Of a DNA stretch of 54,040 nt, positions 8,939 to 18,027 are shown piece by piece. This stretch comes from a virus. Every line of letters starts with the position of its first letter. The stretch's first letter is position 1. The notes beneath the pieces are model-generated. The model saw only the letters and a list, made by a program, of their open reading frames with translations. It was not told where the DNA came from and did not search any database. A program made the translations under genes and the position numbers. The DNA lies in the IMG/VR virus record IMGVR_UViG_3300032263_000001, positions 1-54,040 of that record. One strand, written 5' to 3'.

Positions 8939-9559
8939 TTATTTAAAAACTTTGTTGTTCTTGGAATATTCAAACAACTCATTAAAGTTCATGCTTGAAA
9001 TATCCTTTTGGGGTGTATTTCTAGGAGCTGTTTGTGGGGGAGCTTCAGAGCCTTTAGGAACTTTCAAAAGTTCCGGGTACTCTCTTTTGAAACTTGCTGC
9101 ATAGTCCTTGAGGCTAGCCGTTTCAATAGTCCCATCAGTCATGAGAATTTTAGAAAGGTCCACAAGGTTTTGATATTTGTCTTGTTTGAGTCCTCCAATC
9201 TCTTTAAGGAAGGCACCCATCTTTTTAGACTCAAGAAAAGCTGCTTTTTCAGCTTCCTGCATATCCTTAACCTTTTTGAACTCCTTCTCTTTTTCCTCAT
9301 AGAGTTCTTTCCAGCGTTGTTGTTCTTTCAACTTCGCTTCAGCTTCCTTTTTGTTAGCCTCTTCCATTTCCCGCAACTTAGCATCAGCTTTTTTCTTCTC
9401 ATCCAAAAGCTCCCGATACTTTTTATAAGCAATCGTCTCTTCTTTTGGTTCGGAGTTTTCCCCTTCTTTAGGATTTGCGGGATTGTTTGCCTCTTCAGAA
9501 CCAATAACCTCAGATTTTGGCTCATTGCCCTCAGGGCTTGAAGGATTTTTTTCTGTCAT
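8939..9559 (-). CDS. Capsid scaffolding protein
   Basis: 206 residues, very rich in Glu and Lys. It has a disordered acidic N-terminus, a long coiled coil at about residues 50-125 and a C-terminal basic patch, the usual build of a phage scaffold. It sits immediately upstream of the major capsid gene. I chose the ATG at 9559, with GGAG six bases upstream, over the in-frame ATG at 9607, which lacks a site and lies between promoter elements. Confidence 0.82.
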   Translation of the reverse strand: MTEKNPSSPEGNEPKSEVIGSEEANNPANPKEGENSEPKEETIAYKKYRELLDEKKKADAKLREMEEANKKEAEAKLKEQQRWKELYEEKEKEFKKVKDMQEAEKAAFLESKKMGAFLKEIGGLKQDKYQNLVDLSKILMTDGTIETASLKDYAASFKREYPELLKVPKGSEAPPQTAPRNTPQKDISSMNFNELFEYSKNNKVFK

Positions 9560-9602
9560 GCTACTCTCCATCGAGCTAACGTTTAAACTACACCATGAGA
9601 AT

Positions 9603-9632
9603 AGCATACACCATTTCTTTTAAATTATGCAA
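9603..9632 (-). promoter_or_regulatory. Putative promoter for scaffold and capsid genes
   Basis: On the minus strand, TTGCAT is followed after 18 bases by TATGCT. The element lies in the short AT-rich gap between the morphogenesis genes and the scaffold. A dedicated promoter here would raise capsid and scaffold mRNA. Confidence 0.45.
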
Positions 9633-9667
9633 TAGTGTCTTATTTACGTAATAACTTAATTATTTAA

Positions 9668-10156
9668 TTACAAATTCCTGATTACGTTGTCTCTAGCTTC
9701 TTGAAGGATTCTAACCGCTTCTCTCACTTCGGTACGGGTAGCAAAAAAGAATTTTCTTTTTTCTCTATTGGGTGCTCCATCGTGGGCATATCCCGCTTTT
9801 CTATTCTCGTCTTCGGATTTGAAAAGGATGGTTACCCCTCCCCTTTCAGCTTCATATCCGATATCGTCAAGCATCTTCCCAGTGAAGGTAAGATTGGAGA
9901 GTCGGGGTCTCGTAGCACTGTGGAGCCTACCCTCGTTAGCTGCTTTTGTTCGGAGTAATATTGTAAGAGGTCTTAGAGTTGCAAGCCTTTTTCGAGTCCC
10001 ATTGTTTCTATCGGTGCCGTATCCCGAGCGTGTTCGATTCTTAATATTTTCGGCTAGGCTCCTCCCAACTTTCTCCATCAAACTCTTGTCACTTAACCTG
10101 TCAAGGATTCTCCAGGGAAGGTCAAACGCTCTTCGAAGGTCTCGTATGCTACTCAT
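9668..10156 (-). CDS. Phage virion morphogenesis / HK97 gp10-like protein (copy 2)
   Basis: 162 residues, basic, with NRTRSGYGTDRNN followed by a FTGKMLDDIGYE motif. This pattern is seen in Mu gpG and HK97 gp10-like tail-completion proteins. It overlaps the related upstream gene by 8 bases. GGGAGAG precedes the ATG at 10156. The shared RTRSG block suggests an old tandem duplication with 10149-10673. Confidence 0.65.
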   Translation of the reverse strand: MSSIRDLRRAFDLPWRILDRLSDKSLMEKVGRSLAENIKNRTRSGYGTDRNNGTRKRLATLRPLTILLRTKAANEGRLHSATRPRLSNLTFTGKMLDDIGYEAERGGVTILFKSEDENRKAGYAHDGAPNREKRKFFFATRTEVREAVRILQEARDNVIRNL

Positions 10157-10673
10157 TTGCCTCTCCCACTTCCTCAATTTCAACCCGTGCTGTTTCCGGT
10201 TCGGGAGATCTTGAAATCAAAAGCTCTTCGACTTTTTCAGCGTCAAACTTTTGTTGCAGTGTCTCGTATTTTTTAAAAAGTTTTTCCTCTTCCTGAGGAG
10301 TCAGGCCAAACCACTTCCTCCTGACTCCTATTTCTCCTGATTCATGGCCGTACCCTTTAGCTGCTTCCTCTTCCTCGGAAAACCCGATAATCACAAACTC
10401 TCCCGCTGTCGAGTTTATTTTCAAGGACTCTTGCATATCCCCCCAAAGTCGAAGGGTCACCTTATTTGGGTCCTTTCCTCTCAGTTGAAAGATTTCAGAG
10501 GATTTGTAAGCCTGGGAATAGCCTTGAAACCCGTTTCCCTCTCTATCAATTCCGCTCCTCGTCCTCTCTATTATCGTTTTGATTATCTCCCTCCCCAGCA
10601 TTCCCGAAAGAATTGGAGTTAGGTTCTTGGGTTTCTTGAAACGGAATTTCATCAGGTTTTGGTACTCGCCCAT
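10149..10673 (-). CDS. Phage virion morphogenesis / HK97 gp10-like protein (copy 1)
   Basis: 174 residues with IIERTRSGIDREGNGF, YSQAYKSS and LRLWGDMQESLKI, the hallmark series of the phage virion morphogenesis (HK97 gp10-like) group. It starts inside the portal gene: the ATG at 10673 has GGAGG eight bases upstream, giving a 128-base overlap in a different frame. Its N-terminus already resembles the family, so the overlap appears real. Confidence 0.7.
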   Translation of the reverse strand: MGEYQNLMKFRFKKPKNLTPILSGMLGREIIKTIIERTRSGIDREGNGFQGYSQAYKSSEIFQLRGKDPNKVTLRLWGDMQESLKINSTAGEFVIIGFSEEEEAAKGYGHESGEIGVRRKWFGLTPQEEEKLFKKYETLQQKFDAEKVEELLISRSPEPETARVEIEEVGEANE

Positions 10674-12036
10674 TAGTTGATTCCTCCTTTTCCCTCTCTT
10701 TCATTATTTCAGAGTACAGGTTTTCTGCTACTTCCTTCGTTTCCAAATTGTGAAGGTCTTGGAGAGTCCTAACTTTTGAAGAAAACCCCTTATCGTAAAG
10801 CTCCAAAATCCTCTCTTGCCTCTCTTTGGGAATCTCAGGCATTTCATTGGAGGGGGTGAATGAAACGGTTACCTCTCCGAAAGAATAAGCTCGGCGGTGA
10901 ATCGGTGCCATATTTTCTACAAGATGAAAAAGCTCTTCCTCTCCTTCCGCTAGGATATCCCTTTGAGTTGCCACGTCGTCGGTTACGTCACTCTCATCAA
11001 TCATTTTGGCGATACCGCTTAATGATTGAGTTGACATTGCTCCCCCTTGAAAAGTCGGGCTTTTCAGGTTTTTCGTTTCAAGCCACAAAGCGTACTGGGT
11101 TGTCAGGTTCTTTAGAACCTCATCAACCGCTAGGGAAGGCTTCAATTCACCGATTTGTACCTTATCTATATCCGAGCCGGTAGAGTTGAAATTCCAGATA
11201 GCGTTAGGGCTCAATTCCATGTTTTTAGCTTCCAGGTTTACGGTGTACATAATCGAGAAAGCTTTATATTTCAAGGCAAAGTTGGAGTCGGTTAGAAGCA
11301 GGGGAAGCAGGGTCACCATTTCAAAGTCATCCTGATTTGACCTTGGCATGAGTTCCGTAGTGTCTCTCTTGAGGTAGACAAACGGGAGGACTCCGTAAGG
11401 GTTTTCTTGGATTTCCCCAATTTGGCCTTTTTTGATTTCAACAAAGAAGTCCATAGAATAGATGTATATTGTCGAGTTTTGAAGGAATACTCTAGCATTT
11501 ACCTCGTTATTCATCGACACCTGTTGCTCTGGGTTTTCCTCGAAAGGTGCCTCGACAAATTTGATGAAATGGGTAGGCTCGTCCGGGTTCAAAGGGTCAT
11601 CAGAGTAAACCAAAAAGGTGTGGGAGGGCAGGACCCGGACAAAGGGATCCTTGCTCAAGTCCTCTGGGAAAACGGGTTCGAGGGCACAACACTTACCAAG
11701 GTTCAGCATCTTGTTTGTGAGGTTTTGAGTTTTCCTAAGTTTGAAATCTTTGACCGCTGCCTCAATATCCTGTTGCCCGTCAGCGGAATAGGTTATTTCT
11801 ACTCCCGAATAAACTTTTGAGAGCTTATTGATTATTTTCGGCAAGAGGTTGATGGTTGATAGTCGGCTAACCGCTTCCTCTTTAGAAGCCTTTCCTTTGA
11901 AGTTTTGCCTAATCCTTGTTTTGAGGTAGGGAGTCAGGTTTTGATTGAAGATATCATAGAGCTTGTAAGCATAGTCTAGGTATTCAATCTTGGATTCCAC
12001 ATATCTCAAAATAGTTTGTATTTCGGTATTGTCCAT
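10546..12036 (-). CDS. Portal protein
   Basis: 496 residues, the dodecameric DNA gate at the capsid vertex. Gene order (terminase, portal, morphogenesis, scaffold, capsid), length and features such as NPYGVLPFVYLKRD and the downstream helical stem segment (SGIAKMIDESDVTDDVATQRDIL) fit the SPP1 gp6-like portal group. The last 45 residues are low-complexity, Asn/Glu-rich and overlap the next gene. The start is preceded by AAGGAGG. Confidence 0.85.
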   Translation of the reverse strand: MDNTEIQTILRYVESKIEYLDYAYKLYDIFNQNLTPYLKTRIRQNFKGKASKEEAVSRLSTINLLPKIINKLSKVYSGVEITYSADGQQDIEAAVKDFKLRKTQNLTNKMLNLGKCCALEPVFPEDLSKDPFVRVLPSHTFLVYSDDPLNPDEPTHFIKFVEAPFEENPEQQVSMNNEVNARVFLQNSTIYIYSMDFFVEIKKGQIGEIQENPYGVLPFVYLKRDTTELMPRSNQDDFEMVTLLPLLLTDSNFALKYKAFSIMYTVNLEAKNMELSPNAIWNFNSTGSDIDKVQIGELKPSLAVDEVLKNLTTQYALWLETKNLKSPTFQGGAMSTQSLSGIAKMIDESDVTDDVATQRDILAEGEEELFHLVENMAPIHRRAYSFGEVTVSFTPSNEMPEIPKERQERILELYDKGFSSKVRTLQDLHNLETKEVAENLYSEIMKEREKEESTNGRVPKPDEIPFQETQEPNSNSFGNAGEGDNQNDNREDEERN

Positions 12037-12046
12037 TGATTCCTCC

Positions 12047-13243
12047 TTATAGGTAACGAGGTTGTTCTTTCATATGGTTTATGAACCTCTTGATAGGTTC
12101 ATAGTACCAGAGAACATAACCCAAAGCATCTGAGATATGGCCTAGGTCAGTATCTGCCCCGTCGTCGCAAAACCTTTCAAGGTCTCTAGTGAGTTTCTTG
12201 CACCTGGAGTGAATCCTTATTTTCCCTTGCTCCAGGAGCCTATTTACGTTGTTGAAACGGTCTTTCCTATGAGGGTTGGAAACTCTTGCCACGTTGAAAT
12301 ATTCTTTCAAGATTTGGTGGTCACTCATAACAGCACTCGTTTTCATGGCTCTCCCGGTAGCATCGGGAATGATTAAAAGGTCTCTCCCGTAGTTTTTCAT
12401 TATGTGCTCCCGCATTTTGTAAGTGTTGCTTCTCTTCAAAAAAACTTCATCCCAGACCCAAAAGACTCCATTCCCATCTAAGTAACCGACAACCGCAGTC
12501 ATCGGGTTAACATTAAAGTCCATACCTACCCATGTAAGCCTTTCAGCGTTGAACCCTTTTTCTACAACATGTTTTTCTTTATTGAACATAAAATAGGTTT
12601 TTGTTGAGCCGATACTTAAGAACTCTCCTTCAATCTCTTGAGCCCTTGTTTCCGAATCATAGCTTGATTCCAGCATTTTCAGATAGGCTTTTGGGAGGTG
12701 TTTGTTTGCATAGGAACTTGTTCGATGAAGTACCCGAGAGCCTTCATTCTCCTCAATCATATATCGAAAAAACCAATTCAACCCGTTTGGAGTTGTCGCT
12801 CCCCGCATTCGGAGGCTACCGTTTTTATCCCTTAGTCGGCCTAAGAAAGTTTTGAAGTTCCTTTCATCCCAATAGGCCAGCTCTTCGCAATAGAGAGAAG
12901 CAATTTCCACCGACCTCATCTTGTCGGCTCCCTCTTGGCTCCTCATCAAAAGCTCAGTACTCCCATCGACAATAAATTTCTTGTGCTGCTTTTTGAAGTC
13001 AAAAGGGATTCTCATTTCCTCAAAAAAAGCCTCGAATCCGGGGATGGAAGTATCTTCAAGCTGACGATAGGAGAGAGCTGCAAAGCAGTGCTTCCCTAGA
13101 GGATAAGGTATTACTTCATTTAAAATTTGGGAGAGCTGGAGAATAAAACTCTTCCCTCCTCCAAGACCAGAGCATAAAACGGCTTGCAATGCCTTTTCTT
13201 GAAAAAACGTCATTTGGTCAAGGTTCAGAATGTAATCGCTCAT
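12047..13243 (-). CDS. Terminase large subunit
   Basis: This 398-residue packaging motor and nuclease is rather compact. Its ATPase domain has a Walker A GLGGGKS at residues 26-32 and a Walker B with catalytic acid in SLYCEELAYW at about 117, with ATTPNG as the coupling motif. The RNase H-like nuclease domain shows GMDFNVNPMTAVV (about 241), IPDATG and the C-terminal HISDALGYVLW acidic residue. The ATG overlaps the stop of the small subunit (ATGA). Confidence 0.93.
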   Translation of the reverse strand: MSDYILNLDQMTFFQEKALQAVLCSGLGGGKSFILQLSQILNEVIPYPLGKHCFAALSYRQLEDTSIPGFEAFFEEMRIPFDFKKQHKKFIVDGSTELLMRSQEGADKMRSVEIASLYCEELAYWDERNFKTFLGRLRDKNGSLRMRGATTPNGLNWFFRYMIEENEGSRVLHRTSSYANKHLPKAYLKMLESSYDSETRAQEIEGEFLSIGSTKTYFMFNKEKHVVEKGFNAERLTWVGMDFNVNPMTAVVGYLDGNGVFWVWDEVFLKRSNTYKMREHIMKNYGRDLLIIPDATGRAMKTSAVMSDHQILKEYFNVARVSNPHRKDRFNNVNRLLEQGKIRIHSRCKKLTRDLERFCDDGADTDLGHISDALGYVLWYYEPIKRFINHMKEQPRYL

Positions 13244-13776
13244 TTTTTACCACTCTTTTCTGAGGTAACGTTTATCACGATAGATTGTTTGGTTTTCTCT
13301 TCTTCAGGGTTTTCCTTTTGCCCTAGGATTTGTTTCCCAAGCCAAATAAGCATGGATACGTTTCCCTTGGTAGCTGCTTCCCACTGAGACCTCCTTAGAG
13401 AAACTTTTCCTTGCCCCTTACCAATGTTGAAACATTCTTTATACTCTGGGATTCCATGCAAGATAGCTTCGGGAACATCGAAGAAACTTGCTATTTCAGC
13501 ATGGGTACATCCTAGGCTTGCCAGTTTTTTCACCTTGTCTAGGTCAACTCTTGACTCCCATGTTCCCGGTTTTGGGTCGAACCTATAAGGTAAAATCTCT
13601 GGATGCTCTGGAGGGGGTTCATAACCGTGTTCTTTTTTGAACTCCTTGGCTTTTCGTTTCCTATCGTTTTCCTTTTTCTTAGCATCCCGTATCTTCTTTT
13701 GTCTCTCTAAAACAGCTTCATCTTGTTCTTGTTTGGCAACTTCAAATTTTTCAGCTAAGGTTTTTTTCCGTTTCAT
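13240..13776 (-). CDS. Terminase small subunit
   Basis: 178 residues. After a highly charged N-terminal third comes a helix-turn-helix (VKKLASLGCTHAEIASFFDVPEAIL) typical of phage small terminases. The segment LRRSQWEAATKGNVSMLIWLGKQILGQ that follows is characteristic of that family and serves oligomerisation. Directly coupled to the large subunit by an ATGA overlap. It recognises the packaging site, which I could not locate. Confidence 0.82.
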   Translation of the reverse strand: MKRKKTLAEKFEVAKQEQDEAVLERQKKIRDAKKKENDRKRKAKEFKKEHGYEPPPEHPEILPYRFDPKPGTWESRVDLDKVKKLASLGCTHAEIASFFDVPEAILHGIPEYKECFNIGKGQGKVSLRRSQWEAATKGNVSMLIWLGKQILGQKENPEEEKTKQSIVINVTSEKSGKK

Positions 13777-15107
13777 AAATACCTCACAAATTCATATTCC
13801 TCTCTATTAAAGGTATCATCAATTAGTATTTCAATCAGCCCACCTTTTTCCATGTTTTTTTCCATGATGTTTTTATCGACTTCGGTAGCATTCATTTGAT
13901 AGACAAAGCAGTCTTTATCTTGGTTGAGTCTCAAAATCCTACCAATAGCTTGGTTGTTTGTTGCCGGGTTCCAAGCCAAATCATTGAAAACGAGTCTATT
14001 GGCTTTTGTAAGAGTAAGGCCGACTCCTAAAGCTTTGATAGTTCCTACAAGGTACTTTCCTCCCCCTCCCGATTGGAATCTTTCAGCGATTTCAAACCTC
14101 GAAGTCGCCTCCATTTCCCCGGTGATGCAAGGGGCATTCAAAGCTTCAGCGATGTTTCTCGCTGCAAGAACATGGTCGGTGAGAATCAATACAAAGTCGT
14201 CTGGAGCCTCCTCGATAAGGTTCTTGGAAAACTCTACCGTTCCTTTTACTTTCAAATTTGCATAGAAAGCCTTCATCGTCATATAACTCGGGTTCAAATC
14301 ATCCTCTAGGTCGGCATACTTGGAATAGTTAGACCAAGCATCCTTGAACTCCTTTTCTTTTTTAGCGGGAACTTTACAAGCTAGGTCAACCTCTCGAGTT
14401 TTCAAAACCGGGAGCCTCCCTATATCTTTCAGAGTATGACGCATAGAGGCTTTTTTGAGTTCCCGTTTCAACTCCTTCTCATTTTTCAAGCCTTCGAATT
14501 TGATAACTTGTCTCCCAGCTATTCTATCAATCCTCTTGAAAGTAAAGTGTTCGCAAAACTTCCAATAGCTTTCATACTTATCAAGAAAGTTATCCTTATT
14601 TATCAAGGCTAATAGAGAAAAAAGGTCAGGAACTTTATTCATCAAAGGCGTACCAGTCATACCTACCAAATATTTAAGTTTTGGGGCCTTATCGGTATAG
14701 TAATGGGCGGCTTGAGTTATCCCCGCTTTTGGGTTCACTATCTTGTGAGCCTCATCGAAAACGACACAAGAAACCTCCTTGAAAAACTCCGGGCACTTTT
14801 TCATCCTTTCGTAACTCATGATAGCAACGCTTTTGGAGCCCCTTCTAAAGGAGTCCGCCGAGGTGTTTTTGTCTACAATAAGAGTCCCTAATCTAGGAAA
14901 AAACTTCCTTGCTTCGGATTCAAGGTTTTTGGTTAAGAAGGCAGGACAGATGAAAAGGGATTTCTCCCCCTTTAAAGATAGTTCATAGGCAAGCTTCAAG
15001 ATAGGTAGGGTCTTCCCGGTTCCCATTTCAGATAAAATGAGACACCTTTTATTTTCTTTAATGAAGGTTAGGGTCTCCTCTTGGTGAGGGAGTAGCGAGA
15101 AATCCAT
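13773..15107 (-). CDS. SNF2-type SF2 DNA helicase/translocase
   Basis: 444 residues with a full SF2 set: Walker A SEMGTGKT (about residues 26-33), DEAH at about 117, motif III GMTGTPLMN, motif V GLTLTKANR and motif VI QAIGRILR. The SNF2-like layout without extra domains is common in phages and is linked to recombination or replication restart. It sits between an HU-like gene and the terminase, with TAATG and ATGA overlaps on both sides, so it may act just before packaging. Confidence 0.88.
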   Translation of the reverse strand: MDFSLLPHQEETLTFIKENKRCLILSEMGTGKTLPILKLAYELSLKGEKSLFICPAFLTKNLESEARKFFPRLGTLIVDKNTSADSFRRGSKSVAIMSYERMKKCPEFFKEVSCVVFDEAHKIVNPKAGITQAAHYYTDKAPKLKYLVGMTGTPLMNKVPDLFSLLALINKDNFLDKYESYWKFCEHFTFKRIDRIAGRQVIKFEGLKNEKELKRELKKASMRHTLKDIGRLPVLKTREVDLACKVPAKKEKEFKDAWSNYSKYADLEDDLNPSYMTMKAFYANLKVKGTVEFSKNLIEEAPDDFVLILTDHVLAARNIAEALNAPCITGEMEATSRFEIAERFQSGGGGKYLVGTIKALGVGLTLTKANRLVFNDLAWNPATNNQAIGRILRLNQDKDCFVYQMNATEVDKNIMEKNMEKGGLIEILIDDTFNREEYEFVRYL

Positions 15108-15613
15108 TACGTTCTCTTTTTCTTGAAAGGGTTTTCTGAGGTGGAAGAGGTTTTGGGTTTTTTAGGAGTCTTCGGTTTTTTTGCCTCCGTAGGGGGAATC
15201 GATTCCTTTGTCTCAGGGAAAGTTTGCTTCACTCTCTCAGCTTTCTCTTTCTTCTTTTTGAGATGCTTCCTAATCCTTGCCTCCGTTTCCCTTTTGTATT
15301 CTTCATAGTCTCCGTTAAGCTTCGCTTTAAGGATGAAGCTTTGAGTGTAAACACACTTCCTATGAAGAGGAACTTTAACCATATTTTCTGGTTTACTGGG
15401 GTTCCTTTTTAGAAAATCTTTATACTCCTTTGGCTCAAACTTCCCGATTCCTTGAAGTTCGACCGACTCTCCGGCAAGGAGGCATTTTTCAATTACAGTA
15501 AGGAAGTCGGTTATCAACTCCCCGCAACCTTTGGGGTCAATTCCTGTCACTCCTGAAAGGAGTTTGGCCAAATCTCTCTTAGTTCTTTTAACTTTCAGGT
15601 CCTTAGTTTTCAT
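15107..15613 (-). CDS. HU/IHF-like DNA-binding protein with a long basic tail
   Basis: 168 residues. Residues 8-90 match the HU/IHF fold, including VELQGIGKFEPKEY, the arm-like stretch with RNPSKPENMVKV and FILKAKLN. An unusual 80-residue Lys/Pro-rich tail follows. Two adjacent ATGs exist (15616, 15613); the second has the better spacing from GGAGG. The protein probably bends or compacts phage DNA. A terminator lies directly upstream of its ribosome-binding site. Confidence 0.78.
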   Translation of the reverse strand: MKTKDLKVKRTKRDLAKLLSGVTGIDPKGCGELITDFLTVIEKCLLAGESVELQGIGKFEPKEYKDFLKRNPSKPENMVKVPLHRKCVYTQSFILKAKLNGDYEEYKRETEARIRKHLKKKKEKAERVKQTFPETKESIPPTEAKKPKTPKKPKTSSTSENPFKKKRT

Positions 15614-15626
15614 CATATTCCTCCAC

Positions 15627-15659
15627 AAAAAAAAGGACTAACCCGTGAGGCTAGCCCTT
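15627..15659 (-). terminator. Intrinsic terminator upstream of the HU-like gene
   Basis: On the minus strand an 11-bp stem with two G-U pairs (AAGGGCTAGCC with GGTTAGTCCTT) is followed by eight T. The GGAGG of the HU-like gene begins two bases after the T-run, so read-through level would set expression of the downstream genes. Confidence 0.8.
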
Positions 15660-15689
15660 ATCATCGAAATTAGGTTTTCCGCTGGTTTT

Positions 15690-16427
15690 TTAGCTTCCCT
15701 CTTTCGCCTTATTATACTCTTCGGTAATCAAGATTTCAACTTTTTCATTTAGAGTACCATCTATGAAGAATACAGTTTCCTCATCTAGCATCCTATTCTT
15801 AGCTGCTTGTGCTGCCTTTGAAATATATGGCTTTTTTAGTTCACTTTTACTGCCGCAAAGCTTTTCAAATATTTTAGCACACTCTTTCTTCATTCGAGGG
15901 TCACCAGCAACATACCTTTCCCCCTCAATCGGTTTCTCTTTTGAACCTATTTCGGGTTCCTTCTCTTCCTTTTTCTTTCTTGGCTTCCTTTCTTTTTTTG
16001 GCTTTTCTTCTTTAGTGGGTATTGGTTTTGATGGTTCGGGGTCAGTAATCACCTCTTCCTCTTCCTCGCTATCCGCAGGTCGGTTTTCACTTCCAACCTC
16101 TTCAGCTCCAGTTGGGCTTCCCTGTGTGGGTTTATCTTTTCGGGGTGCTTCCAAGTCCTCCAAATCCAATAAGCTGCTATCTTTTTTCTCAAACAATGCG
16201 ATATATTCCCTATAAACGCTCTCTACAGCTTTATCAATGAACTCCTCCATCGCTTCGGGGGTTACGGGACTCCTATTTTCCTTGTCTGTTTTTGGTAGAG
16301 GGAAGCAACAAACTTTTTCGATAGAATAGTTCGAAGTTTTTTCTTTCCCTTCAATTTTTACTGGGATGAAAATAAGCCCAAATTGCCAATCTTTATCTAT
16401 GTTTCCAACTGTAATATTTTTAATCAT
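15690..16427 (-). CDS. Unknown protein with charged linker
   Basis: 245 residues, no recognised family. An N-terminal folded part (about residues 1-85, with WQFGLIFIPVKI) is joined by a long Glu/Lys/Pro low-complexity linker (about 90-165) to a C-terminal helical part (KKECAKIFEKLCGSKSELKKPY). It lies in the operon of the SSB-like and Cas4-like genes. This suggests a role in DNA replication or recombination, but nothing in the sequence proves it. Confidence 0.75.
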   Translation of the reverse strand: MIKNITVGNIDKDWQFGLIFIPVKIEGKEKTSNYSIEKVCCFPLPKTDKENRSPVTPEAMEEFIDKAVESVYREYIALFEKKDSSLLDLEDLEAPRKDKPTQGSPTGAEEVGSENRPADSEEEEEVITDPEPSKPIPTKEEKPKKERKPRKKKEEKEPEIGSKEKPIEGERYVAGDPRMKKECAKIFEKLCGSKSELKKPYISKAAQAAKNRMLDEETVFFIDGTLNEKVEILITEEYNKAKEGS

Positions 16428-16438
16428 TTTTCTTACTC

Positions 16439-17449
16439 CTAAAACAAATCTTCAAGGTTAAAATCATCCTCATCGGTTTTTGGTGCCGAAACTACTTCAT
16501 GCTCGGGAAGAGGAGTCAGTACCGGCTTAACCGTGTCGAGGGTTACTATTTCCAGCTCTTTTTCAGACTCAGTATAAGTTTTCCCATAGCAACGGCTCCA
16601 ATATGGGCAGGGTCTCATATAAGAGTAGCAGGAGGCTCCCCCGAAAACTCTAGGAGGCTCAAGAGTCTTGTCGTTTCGGTAGATGTTCAAAGTTTCGATA
16701 CTTCGAATATGTTCCGACTTAATCTTTTTTGGATCAAGGCCTTCTTTTGGTATCACCGCTTCGACTATTTTCGGTTTTGTCCTCTTAGCGTAAGCCTCTC
16801 TAGTCTCTCCCGCTTTGACCACAGCCGTTGTTTTAAAAACCACTGTGTAGCGGACTCCCATGAATCGCTCATGAGCAAGCCCTAGCTCTTTTTCGATGAG
16901 TTCCAAAACTTCGGGATGAGCATAAACGTTGCACTGCCTATCTCTTGATAGTCGAACGTACTCCTTTTCTGAAATCCTGCCGGAAGTTTTGAGGTCTCGA
17001 ATCCACCAGAAACCGTTTTCGTCGACACAAATTTGGTCGATATATCCAAGAAGCCAAGGAAGATCAATTTTGAACTCACAGCAAACCGTTTTGAGTTTTT
17101 GTTTCTTAGAAAAAGCATAAAGGCTTTGGATTGCTGCAAACATAGCGAAAACCAGTTGATTGTCCTTCATCTCTTGAAGAGCAATCTTCCCGCTCTCCAT
17201 TTTTCTCATGAATCCTTGCTCTAGCAAGTGAGCTTCAAATATCTTTTCAGTGTAATTTTTCCCATTCCAATCAGTATCTTCCATGACGCCGTGAACAACT
17301 TTCCCCCACCGAAAAGCAGTAGTGTCGTCCGAAGCATCCTCATCGATAGGAAGCCTATAAATTTTTTCCGCAGCATAGCGAAAAGGGCAAGTGAGATACG
17401 TACTCTCCGCTGAATAACTCAGTTGAAAAACTTCGTTTCCTAAACTCAT
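16439..17449 (-). CDS. Cas4/RecB-like PD-(D/E)XK nuclease with probable Fe-S cluster
   Basis: 336 residues. Nuclease motifs: GKVVHGVMED (motif with His), LLGYIDQI (Asp), IRDLKTS (D-x-K) and a following QCNVYA helix (Q motif). One Cys at about residue 21 (TCPFRYAAEK) and three near the C-terminus (SCYSYMRPCPYWSRC) match the four-cysteine Fe-S arrangement of Cas4 and AddB nucleases. No CRISPR array is present; such phage enzymes act in recombination and end processing. It ends in DFNLEDLF, a tail shared with the helicase. Confidence 0.85.
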   Translation of the reverse strand: MSLGNEVFQLSYSAESTYLTCPFRYAAEKIYRLPIDEDASDDTTAFRWGKVVHGVMEDTDWNGKNYTEKIFEAHLLEQGFMRKMESGKIALQEMKDNQLVFAMFAAIQSLYAFSKKQKLKTVCCEFKIDLPWLLGYIDQICVDENGFWWIRDLKTSGRISEKEYVRLSRDRQCNVYAHPEVLELIEKELGLAHERFMGVRYTVVFKTTAVVKAGETREAYAKRTKPKIVEAVIPKEGLDPKKIKSEHIRSIETLNIYRNDKTLEPPRVFGGASCYSYMRPCPYWSRCYGKTYTESEKELEIVTLDTVKPVLTPLPEHEVVSAPKTDEDDFNLEDLF

Positions 17450-17460
17450 ATCCGACCTCC

Positions 17461-17874
17461 TTACATATCTACATCATCATAATCGTCATCATCATAATCG
17501 TCGTCGTCGTCATGGTCTCCATAAGAAGTGTCTTGTGATGGAGGTGTCACCTTGCTCATACCTGGTTTTCGATCTTTTTCTTCATCTCGATAAACCTCAA
17601 ACTGGTGGGCACTGAAACCGTTTTTGAGTGTTTCTTTTCCCTGATAAACAATCTGGATGTAGGCTCCTTTTTCAATACCATCGAGAATATATTTTAGTTG
17701 GCCTGAGAGTGGAACTCCTTGAAGTTTTCCATTTCGGTTCTCAATAACGAGAGTATAGTTATCATACCTCGCTGAGTGCTTTTTCTCTTTAATCCACCCC
17801 TCAATATGTTGCCCTTTTTGGAACTCAGCCCATTTTAGATATTTGATGTTACTGTTAATTTTTTGTAGTGCCAT
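17461..17874 (-). CDS. Putative single-stranded DNA-binding protein
   Basis: 137 residues. A short beta-rich domain of OB-fold appearance (GWIKEKKHSARYDNYTLVI, then YILDGIEKGAYIQIVYQGKE) is followed by a tail made almost only of Asp and Tyr. An acidic C-terminal tail is the hallmark of phage and bacterial SSBs. The ATG at 17874 follows GGAG by seven bases. It heads an operon with the Cas4-like nuclease and has its own promoter upstream. Confidence 0.7.
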   Translation of the reverse strand: MALQKINSNIKYLKWAEFQKGQHIEGWIKEKKHSARYDNYTLVIENRNGKLQGVPLSGQLKYILDGIEKGAYIQIVYQGKETLKNGFSAHQFEVYRDEEKDRKPGMSKVTPPSQDTSYGDHDDDDDYDDDDYDDVDM

Positions 17875-18027
17875 GATATAGCTCCTAAAATTAAAAAAGG
17901 TTGTAAATTTGTAGAGCAATAGCAAGAAAGGATACGATATGCGATGTTTTGAACGCTTTTTGTCCTAGTGTCTTTTTCCTTAAAAATTTAAGGGCTTGAC
18001 TGATTGACTGATTGTTCTACATCCATA

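Noticed and set aside
9008-9541. 177-residue Phe/Leu-rich plus-strand ORF resembling a membrane protein
   Set aside because: Mirror of the Glu/Lys-rich scaffold gene; the hydrophobicity is an artefact of reading Glu/Lys codons on the other strand.
16439-17449. Cas4 as sign of a phage CRISPR system
   Set aside because: No repeat-spacer array or other cas gene is visible; phage Cas4-like nucleases commonly serve recombination.
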